Part shown: positions 58,390 to 64,000 of the stretch, piece by piece
Numbering within the stretch: the stretch's first letter is position 1
Layout of the letters: the number at the start of each line of letters is the position of its first letter
Assembly (NCBI RefSeq): GCF_023703415.1
Contig: NZ_JAGMTU010000001.1
Span: 186,001-250,000 of the forward strand
Origin: Microbacterium sp. USTB-Y
Lineage (GTDB): Bacteria; Actinomycetota; Actinomycetes; Actinomycetales; Microbacteriaceae
DNA length: 64,000 nt
Direction: 5' to 3'
The notes under the pieces: generated by a model
Database searches by the model: none
Seen by the model: the letters and a program-made list of their open reading frames with translations, nothing else
What the model was told of the DNA's origin: nothing
Made by a program: the position numbers and the translations under genes

Positions 58390-59733
58390 TCAGCCGCCCC
58401 AGAGCACGCCGAAGAGGGCGCCGAAGCCGATCGTCGTCACGGCGAGGATGAGTGTGGGGGCGAAGAACGAGTGGTCCACGAGCTTCGTGCCGAGCTTCGT
58501 CGTCCCCGAGGTGTCGAAGTTCGCCGCGGCGATCTGCGAGCCGTTCGTCGGCAGCAGGTAGATGCCCGCGAACGCGCCAGCCCACATGCCCGACAGCAGC
58601 CCGAGCGGGATCCCCGCCGCGAGGCCGATCGGCACGATCGTGCGGGTGGCCGTGGACTGGCTGGTCGTGAGCACGCAGACGAGGAAGACGCCGAGGGCGA
58701 AGATCCACGGGGCCGCGGTGACGAGGCCGCCGACGCCCTCCGAGATGAGCGTCGCGTGCGCGCCGAGGAAGGTGTCGGTGAGCCAGGCGAGGCCGAACAG
58801 CGCGATCGCCGAGACCATGCCGGCCTTGAACACCGACATCGTCGGGATCTCGCCGACCTTCGGGCGCGACACGAGGAGGATCACGGTTCCGGCCACGAAC
58901 ATCACGATCTCGATGATCGGCGTCATGCTCACCGGGTCGCCCGAGCCGTCGAGCGGGCGGAGCCCCTTGAACAGGCCGAACAGCACGATCACGGCGACGC
59001 CGAGCAGGAAGACGATCGCCGCGTTGCGTCCCGCGGCGGTCACGGTCACGTCCGCCTTGACCTCGGCGGCGCCCGTGCGCGGCGGTGCGAGCTCGCCGCG
59101 GGTGATCTTCGCCTGCACCTCCGGGTCGTCGGCGAGCTCCTTGCCGAGACGGTTCACGACGAGGCTCGACACCACGATGCCGACGACGGCGGCCGGGATC
59201 GTCACCTTGAGGATGTCGATGAGCTCGAAGTTCCACGGCGCCACGTCGGTGAGCGTCACCATCGCGGCCATCGCCGCCGAGACCGGGCTGCAGGCCAGCG
59301 CGACGCCGGTCGCGACCACGGAGAGCGAGAGGGGGCGCGACGGCCGGATGCCGTTGCGGTACGAGAGGTCCTGGATCACGGGCAGCAGCGGATAGAGGAT
59401 GTTCGAGGTCCCCGCGCCGACCGAGAAGAGGAACGAGATGAGCGGCGCGACGAGCGTGATCTGCTTCGGGCTGCGCGCGATGAGCTTCGCCGCGACCGAC
59501 ACCATCCAGTCGATCCCTCCCGCCGACTGCATCATCGAGGAGGCGAGCACGACCGACAGCACGATGAGGAGCGCATCCACGGGCGGCGACCCGGGCGGCA
59601 CCCGGAACACGAACACGAGGATCGCGACGCCCGTCCCTCCCCAGAGGCCGAGCCCCACGCCGCTCGAGCGCGTGCCCATGACGATGCAGCCGAGGACCAC
59701 GATCAGTTCGGCGATGAACAGGGCGATCTGCAT
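58390..59733 (-). CDS. Dcu-type C4-dicarboxylate transporter (DcuA/DcuB family)
   Basis: A 447-residue integral membrane carrier with about 11-12 hydrophobic segments. LSVVLASSMMQSAGGIDWMV, RSPKQITLVAPLISFLFSVGAGTSN and ALACSPVSAAMAAMVTL align by eye with the DcuA/DcuB blocks around AAISAMQVAGGLDYLV and ITASPISAA. Classical members exchange fumarate, malate, aspartate and succinate. Strong GAGGAG before ATG 59733. No anaerobic respiration genes nearby, so it may work as a dicarboxylate or aspartate importer. Confidence 0.85.
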   Translation of the reverse strand: MQIALFIAELIVVLGCIVMGTRSSGVGLGLWGGTGVAILVFVFRVPPGSPPVDALLIVLSVVLASSMMQSAGGIDWMVSVAAKLIARSPKQITLVAPLISFLFSVGAGTSNILYPLLPVIQDLSYRNGIRPSRPLSLSVVATGVALACSPVSAAMAAMVTLTDVAPWNFELIDILKVTIPAAVVGIVVSSLVVNRLGKELADDPEVQAKITRGELAPPRTGAAEVKADVTVTAAGRNAAIVFLLGVAVIVLFGLFKGLRPLDGSGDPVSMTPIIEIVMFVAGTVILLVSRPKVGEIPTMSVFKAGMVSAIALFGLAWLTDTFLGAHATLISEGVGGLVTAAPWIFALGVFLVCVLTTSQSTATRTIVPIGLAAGIPLGLLSGMWAGAFAGIYLLPTNGSQIAAANFDTSGTTKLGTKLVDHSFFAPTLILAVTTIGFGALFGVLWGG

Positions 59734-59851
59734 GTGCGTCTCCTCGAGGGTCGCGGACGCGGCCAGCATATTGGCCTGCGGTCCGGCCGCGCACCCCCTG
59801 CCCGGCGCGGCGCCCCTCCCGGCGCGCTCCGTCGCATGACAGTCTGGACGC

Positions 59852-60388
59852 ATGAGGAATCTGATCGTGCGGTTCGCGTCGCTCTACGTCTTCAACGTGG
59901 TCGTGCTGCTCGTGGTCGGCTGGCTGACCCCGGCGCGGGTCGGCCTGCACGCGCTGTGGGCGTCCGTGATCCTGACCCTGGCGACGCTCTTCCTCAAGCC
60001 GCTGCTGAAGAGGGCCGCCACCTCGATGTCGTCGAGCGGCACGAAGTTCGTGCAGTACCTCGCCGTGTTCGCGGTCGAGTTCCTGATCTGGGCGCTCACG
60101 GTCTGGCTGAGCGGCGTGCGCGCCGGCAACGTCTGGGGCTGGATCGTCCCGCCCGTGATCCTGCTGGTCGGCTGGGTCGTCTACGACCAGGTCGACGACG
60201 CGCTGTCCCGCAAGGCCGGTGAGCTGTACGACGCCGCCGGGGCGAGGATCGCCGGATCCCGTTCTTCGGCCTCGCCTGCGCCCTCCGCGTCGTCCGCACC
60301 GTCCTCCGCCGCGACCGCCGCCGGCCGGCAGGAGCTCGACGACGGCCTCACGCCCGAGCAGCGTCGCATGCTCGACGAACTCGGCTGA
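59852..60388 (+). CDS. Four-helix membrane protein of unknown function
   Basis: A 178-residue protein with about four hydrophobic segments between residues 8 and 108 (LYVFNVVVLLVVGWL, LWASVILTLATLFLK, FVQYLAVFAVEFLIWALTVW, IVPPVILLVGWVVYDQV) and a disordered Ser/Ala/Pro-rich tail that ends in TPEQRRMLDELG. It recalls small actinobacterial membrane proteins sometimes labelled holin-like, but nothing phage-like is nearby. Possible leaderless start. Confidence 0.7.
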   Translation: MRNLIVRFASLYVFNVVVLLVVGWLTPARVGLHALWASVILTLATLFLKPLLKRAATSMSSSGTKFVQYLAVFAVEFLIWALTVWLSGVRAGNVWGWIVPPVILLVGWVVYDQVDDALSRKAGELYDAAGARIAGSRSSASPAPSASSAPSSAATAAGRQELDDGLTPEQRRMLDELG

Positions 60389-60406
60389 TCTCCCGTCCCG
60401 GACGGG

Positions 60407-60445
60407 GAACGGGCGGATCCGACGCGTCGTCGGATCCGCCCGTTC
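60407..60445. terminator. Strong bidirectional terminator hairpin
   Basis: Perfect 17-bp stem GAACGGGCGGATCCGAC (60407-60423) / GTCGGATCCGCCCGTTC (60429-60445) with a 5-base loop between the convergent membrane-protein and folD genes. Confidence 0.75.
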
Positions 60446-60457
60446 TCGTCCGCGTGC

Positions 60458-61339
60458 TCAGGCTGCGGCGCGCTCGGCGGCCTCCACCACGTTCGTCATG
60501 AGCAGCGCGACCGTCATCGGCCCGACCCCGCCGGGGTTCGGCGAGACCCAGCCGGCCACCTCGGCGACCGCGGGCTCCACGTCGCCGTAGACCCTGCTCT
60601 TCCCGGTCTCCGGGTCGTCCTCGCGCGTCACTCCCACGTCGAGCACCGCCGCACCCGGCTTCACGTCCTCGGCGCGGATGAGGTGCTTCACCCCGGCGCC
60701 CGCGACGATCACGTCGGCCTGACGCAGATACGGCGACATGTCCGGCGTCCCGGTGTGCACCTGCGTCACCGTGGCGTTGATGTCGCGGCGGGTGAGCAGC
60801 AGCCCGATCGGGCGGCCGATCGTGACGCCGCGGCCGACGACCACCACGTGCTTGCCCTTGAGGTCGTAGTCGTTGCGCAGCAGCAGCTCGATCACGCCGC
60901 GCGGCGTGCACGGCAGCGGCGTGCGGATCGGCGCGTTCACGTTGAGCACGAGCCGGCCGAGGTTCGTCGGGTGCAGCCCGTCCGCGTCCTTCGCCGGGTC
61001 GATCCGCTCCAGGATCGCATCGGTGTCCAGGTGCTTCGGCAGCGGCAGCTGCACGATGTAGCCGTGGCAGGCCGGATCCGCGTTGAGCTCGTCGATCACG
61101 GCCTCGACCTCGGCCTGGGTCGCGTCGGCCGGCAGCTCGCGCTGGATCGAGTTCATCCCGATCGCCTCGGACTGCCGGTGCTTCATGCCCACGTACAGCT
61201 GCGAGGCCGGATCGGCCCCGACGAGGACGGTGCCGATGCCGGGGACGATCCCCCGCTCCCTCAGTGCGGAGACCCGCTCGGCGAGCTCCGCCTTGATCTC
61301 CGCCGCTGCCGCCTTGCCGTCAAGAATCTTCGCGGTCAT
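60458..61339 (-). CDS. folD: Bifunctional methylenetetrahydrofolate dehydrogenase/cyclohydrolase
   Basis: A 293-residue cytoplasmic enzyme that interconverts 5,10-methylene-THF, 5,10-methenyl-THF and 10-formyl-THF with NADP. Catalytic Lys in [30 protein letters not shown], the NADP-binding [14 protein letters not shown] and the C-terminal [15 protein letters not shown] are all present. It follows glyA on the minus strand with a large palindrome in the gap. Together the pair makes one-carbon units for purine synthesis. Confidence 0.97.
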   Translation of the reverse strand: MTAKILDGKAAAAEIKAELAERVSALRERGIVPGIGTVLVGADPASQLYVGMKHRQSEAIGMNSIQRELPADATQAEVEAVIDELNADPACHGYIVQLPLPKHLDTDAILERIDPAKDADGLHPTNLGRLVLNVNAPIRTPLPCTPRGVIELLLRNDYDLKGKHVVVVGRGVTIGRPIGLLLTRRDINATVTQVHTGTPDMSPYLRQADVIVAGAGVKHLIRAEDVKPGAAVLDVGVTREDDPETGKSRVYGDVEPAVAEVAGWVSPNPGGVGPMTVALLMTNVVEAAERAAA

Positions 61340-61379
61340 CGAGGTCTTCCATTCTCTCGTCGAAGGTGTTCTGTCGCCC

Positions 61380-61503
61380 GCCCCTCGGGGGCGTTGAGCG
61401 AGGACGCCGGCGGCGACCGAGACGAAACGCGGCGCTCTTGCGACATTTGCCGCGTTTCGTCTCGCTCGGCCTGCGGCCGTGCTCGCTCAACGACCCCGGG
61501 GGC
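61380..61503. repeat. About 120-bp imperfect palindrome between glyA and folD
   Basis: Nested arms: GTTGAGCGAG (61393-61402) / CTCGCTCAAC (61482-61491) and CGAGACGAAACGCGGC (61418-61433) / GCCGCGTTTCGTCTCG (61449-61464, perfect 16 bp). It looks like a dispersed intergenic palindromic repeat; it lies inside the glyA-folD transcript. Confidence 0.75.
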
Positions 61504-61518
61504 AGTATCCCGTCGGGT

Positions 61519-62793
61519 CTACTGCTGCAGGTCGGGGTACAGCGGGAAGGCGCCGGCGAGCGCGTCGACACGGGCGCGCAGGGCCTCGACGTCCGCGCCG
61601 GGCTGCAGCGCGAGCGCGATGACGTCGGCCACCTCGGTGAACTCCGCATCCCCGAAGCCGCGGGTCGCGAGCGCGGGCGTGCCGATGCGCAGGCCCGAGG
61701 TGACCATCGGCGGACGCGGGTCGTTCGGGACGGCGTTGCGGTTGACCGTGATGTGGATGTCGTGCAGCAGGTCCTCCGCCTGCTTGCCGTCGATCTCGGC
61801 GTCGCGCAGGTCGACGAGCACGAGGTGCACGTCGGTGCCGCCCGAGCGCACCGCGATGCCCGCATCCTTCACGTCCTGCTGCGAGAGACGGTCGGCGATG
61901 ATCGCCGCACCGCGCAGCACGCGCTCCTGGCGCTCCTTGAACTCCGGGGTGCCGGCGATCTTGAACGCGGTCGCCTTCGCGGCGATCACGTGCATGAGCG
62001 GGCCGCCCTGCTGGCCGGGGAAGACGGCCGAGTTGATCTTCTTCGCGATCTCGGCGTCGTTCGTGAGGATGAAGCCCGAGCGGGGGCCGCCGATGGTCTT
62101 GTGCACGGTCGACGAGACGACGTGGGCGTGCGGCACCGGGTTCGGGTGCAGGCCCGCGGCGACGAGACCGGCGAAGTGTGCCATGTCGACCCACAGCAGG
62201 GCGCCGACCTCGTCGGCGATCTCGCGGAACGCGGCGAAGTCCAGCGTGCGCGGGTACGCCGACCAGCCGGCGATGATGACCTTCGGCTTGTGCTCGATCG
62301 CGAGACGGCGCACCTCGTCCATGTCGATGGTCGAGGTCTCCGGGTTCACGCCGTAGGCGACGATGTCGTACAGGCGGCCGGAGAAGTTGATCTTCATGCC
62401 GTGGGTGAGGTGACCGCCCTGGTCGAGCGAGAGGCCGAGCAGGGTGTCGCCGGGACGGGCGATCGCGTGCAGCACGGCGGCGTTCGCGGTCGCGCCGGAG
62501 TGCGGCTGGACGTTCGCGAACTCGGCGCCGAACAGCTCCTTGGCGCGGGCGATCGCCAGCTCCTCGGCGACGTCGACCTCCTCGCAGCCGCCGTAGTAGC
62601 GGCGGCCCGGGTAGCCCTCGGCGTACTTGTTCGTCAGCACCGAGCCCTGCGACTGCAGGACCGAGACGGGGACGAAGTTCTCCGAGGCGATCATCTCGAG
62701 GAAGGTCTGCTGACGCTTCAGCTCACGGTCGAGGACCTGGGCGATCTCGGGATCGACCTCGGAGAGAGGCGCGTTGAAGTAACGGTCGGTCAT
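61519..62793 (-). CDS. glyA: Serine hydroxymethyltransferase
   Basis: A 424-residue PLP enzyme converting serine and THF to glycine and 5,10-methylene-THF. PLP Lys is in [48 protein letters not shown] and [15 protein letters not shown] are diagnostic. AAAGGAG lies 7 bases before ATG 62793. The 5' leader holds a ZTP riboswitch, so expression should rise when 10-formyl-THF runs short and ZMP/ZTP accumulates. Confidence 0.98.
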   Translation of the reverse strand: MTDRYFNAPLSEVDPEIAQVLDRELKRQQTFLEMIASENFVPVSVLQSQGSVLTNKYAEGYPGRRYYGGCEEVDVAEELAIARAKELFGAEFANVQPHSGATANAAVLHAIARPGDTLLGLSLDQGGHLTHGMKINFSGRLYDIVAYGVNPETSTIDMDEVRRLAIEHKPKVIIAGWSAYPRTLDFAAFREIADEVGALLWVDMAHFAGLVAAGLHPNPVPHAHVVSSTVHKTIGGPRSGFILTNDAEIAKKINSAVFPGQQGGPLMHVIAAKATAFKIAGTPEFKERQERVLRGAAIIADRLSQQDVKDAGIAVRSGGTDVHLVLVDLRDAEIDGKQAEDLLHDIHITVNRNAVPNDPRPPMVTSGLRIGTPALATRGFGDAEFTEVADVIALALQPGADVEALRARVDALAGAFPLYPDLQQ

Positions 62794-62832
62794 GGCGTGC
62801 TCCTTTGACGGTTGCGAAAGAGGGGTGCTCAT

Positions 62833-62910
62833 CGGCCCAGGCGCGCGGTCGAATCCATGACGGTCGCTCCCCGGTGGTGACCCACCCAGACGCCAGTCGC
62901 GACATCCCGA
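62833..62910 (-). ncRNA. ZTP riboswitch (pfl motif) in the glyA leader
   Basis: On the minus strand the leader contains TGTCGCGACTGGCG (near 62904-62891), a hairpin GGTGGG-TCA-CCACC followed by GGGGAGCGACC (about 62886-62862), and after a variable linker CCGCGCGCCTGGGC (62848-62835). These match the conserved core of the pfl/ZTP aptamer (GUCGUGACUGGCG, CCGGGGAGCG, CCGCCUGGGC). A TAGGCT -10 box is at 62910-62915. CTCTTT downstream could pair with the glyA ribosome site AAAGGAG. Confidence 0.85.
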
Positions 62911-62983
62911 GCCTACCCGATCGGGATGCGGATCCGTCGGGCGATGACGAGCGGCGGATGCCCCGGTCGGCCCGCGGGCGCGG

Positions 62984-62989
62984 TAGTTT
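62984..62989 (+). promoter_or_regulatory. Candidate leaderless -10 box of the GH20 gene
   Basis: TAGTTT six bases before the ATG at 62996, divergent from the glyA promoter. Confidence 0.45.
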
Positions 62990-62995
62990 TTGTTC

Positions 62996-64000
62996 ATGGT
63001 CCTGCATGATGCGCTGCTGCTCATCCCGTTCCCGTCCTCCGCGAGCCTCGGGGAGGGATCCGTCCCGATCGCCTCCGTGCGGGTCGACGGGGATCCCGAG
63101 ACGGCCGCGCTGCTGCGCACCGACCTCGCCGCGATCCTCGGCTCAGAGGCCCTCACGACCGACGGCGGCACCGTGATCAGCCTCGCGATCGATCCGGCGA
63201 TCGGATCCGCCGAGGGCTACCTGCTCGATTCGTCCGCAGGCGGGGTCCGCATCACGGGGCACGACCGGGCCGGGCTGTACCACGGCACCCGCACGCTCCT
63301 GCAGTTGGTGCGCCGCGACGGGACGCTGCCCGTCGTGCGCATCGAGGACGCCCCGCGCTTCGGCTATCGCGGGGTCATGCTCGACGTGGCGCGCCACTTC
63401 TTCTCCGTCGCCGACGTGCAGCGCTACATCGACCGCGCGGCGGGGCTGAAGTTCAACCGCCTCCACCTGCACCTCACGGACGACCAGGGCTGGCGCATCG
63501 AGATCGCCTCATGGCCCCAGCTCACCGGTCGCGGCGCGGCCGGCGACGCGACCGGCGGACCCGGCGGCTTCTACACCCAGGACGACTATCGCGCGATCGT
63601 CGACTACGCGGCCGCGCGCCACGTCACGGTGATCCCCGAGATCGACCTGCCCGGGCACACCCACGCGGTCGGTCTGGGCTACCCCGAGCTCGTCGAGGAG
63701 CCGACCCTCACCGAGGCGAACCTCACCGAGGCCGCCGATCTCGGCCAGCCGCTGCCGGTGCACGGAGAGCAGTACGCCGGCTGGGGCGTCGGGCACTCCT
63801 CGGTGCGCATCCACGACGAGCGCACCTACGACCTCATCCGCGACGTGCTCGGCGAGATCGCCGCGCTCACCCCCGGCCCGTTCCTGCACATCGGCGGCGA
63901 CGAGTGCCTGGGCACCTCGGCCGCCGACTTCGCCCTGTTCTTCGAGCGCGCGGGAAGGCTGGCCGCCGAGACCGGCAAGGTTCCCGTGGCCTGGCACGAG
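62996..64000 (+). CDS. GH20 beta-N-acetylhexosaminidase, 3' end outside the window
   Basis: The first 335 codons of a glycoside hydrolase family 20 enzyme; the frame is open to the last base. Residues 1-120 are the GH20b N-terminal domain; the TIM barrel starts at [48 protein letters not shown] and HIGGDECLG are diagnostic; the catalytic Asp-Glu pair is Asp302-Glu303. It removes terminal N-acetylglucosamine or N-acetylgalactosamine from chitin or glycan fragments. No signal peptide, so it acts inside the cell on imported oligosaccharides. Confidence 0.93.
   Translation, partial: MVLHDALLLIPFPSSASLGEGSVPIASVRVDGDPETAALLRTDLAAILGSEALTTDGGTVISLAIDPAIGSAEGYLLDSSAGGVRITGHDRAGLYHGTRTLLQLVRRDGTLPVVRIEDAPRFGYRGVMLDVARHFFSVADVQRYIDRAAGLKFNRLHLHLTDDQGWRIEIASWPQLTGRGAAGDATGGPGGFYTQDDYRAIVDYAAARHVTVIPEIDLPGHTHAVGLGYPELVEEPTLTEANLTEAADLGQPLPVHGEQYAGWGVGHSSVRIHDERTYDLIRDVLGEIAALTPGPFLHIGGDECLGTSAADFALFFERAGRLAAETGKVPVAWHE

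Noticed and set aside
59852..60388. Possible phage holin
   Set aside because: Size and helices would allow it, but no lysin or phage genes are near and the long Ser/Ala/Pro tail is atypical.
62900..63171. N-terminal extension of glyA
   Set aside because: The frame is open upstream of 62793, but it covers the ZTP riboswitch and the divergent GH20 start; the conserved protein begins at [10 protein letters not shown] with a good ribosome site.
1..64000. tRNA, rRNA, integrase or attachment site marking a genomic island
   Set aside because: None was recognised by reading either strand; base composition is uniform apart from short AT-rich promoter patches, so no horizontal boundary can be set.

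Overview
The window is high-GC, gene-dense DNA with actinobacterial hallmarks: TANNNT -10 boxes, many start-stop overlaps of the ATGA/GTGA type, several apparently leaderless start codons, a two-gene branched-chain/pyruvate-type E1 plus E2, a RecQ carrying a phosphoribosyltransferase-like tail, and a ZTP riboswitch in front of glyA-folD. The protein style fits the family Microbacteriaceae (Microbacterium or a close relative); this is an inference from reading, not from a search.

Layout. 0-7.5 kb: a GNAT acetyltransferase, then a minus-strand operon with a complete dipeptide/nickel-type ABC importer (binding protein, two permeases, one fused double ATPase) flanked by three paralogous small cupins, with a divergent AraC regulator (7.7-8.6 kb). 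8.6-12.9 kb: an Lrp/AsnC regulator divergent from a 2-oxoacid dehydrogenase operon (E1 alpha, E1 beta, E2). 13-34.9 kb: a large catabolic island for what looks like a nitrogenous (amide/imide/ureide) compound. It holds an amidase with a 56-residue AtzG-like partner, an amidohydrolase, two PuuE-like polysaccharide-deacetylase-fold hydrolases, an arylmalonate-decarboxylase-like protein, an HTH-cupin regulator, an HpaI-type aldolase, a cupin, two tandem pairs of metallo-beta-lactamase-fold proteins, a cysteine hydrolase, a second peptide-type ABC importer, a class IV aminotransferase, an acetamidase/formamidase homologue, a hydantoinase/dihydropyrimidinase homologue and a drug-efflux-type MFS protein. 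A short motif (RTCTTCANTAT) recurs in four intergenic control regions of this island and suggests one regulon.

34.9-42.9 kb: housekeeping and defence-like genes: RecQ, an ATP-dependent DNA ligase, a ThDP enzyme with a long structured leader, an HTH-MntA/HepT toxin-antitoxin pair behind a perfect 16-bp inverted repeat, and a PhzF-like protein. 42.9-53.9 kb: a meta-cleavage pathway for homoprotocatechuate (a MobA-like flavin hydroxylase with an IclR regulator, an aromatic-acid type MHS transporter, an unusual FAH-RraA fusion, a GntR regulator, HpaE, HpaD, HpaH, HpaI) that would turn a hydroxyphenylacetate into succinate semialdehyde and pyruvate. 53.9-60.4 kb: an MFS exporter, hypothetical proteins, a TetR regulator, an N-formylglutamate amidohydrolase-like protein and a Dcu-type dicarboxylate transporter. 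60.4-64 kb: folD and glyA (one-carbon metabolism) under a ZTP riboswitch, and the 5' part of a GH20 beta-N-acetylhexosaminidase that runs off the end.

Most convergent gene pairs are separated by short perfect hairpins that often include both stop codons. No rRNA, tRNA, CRISPR array, transposase, integrase or prophage module was recognised.
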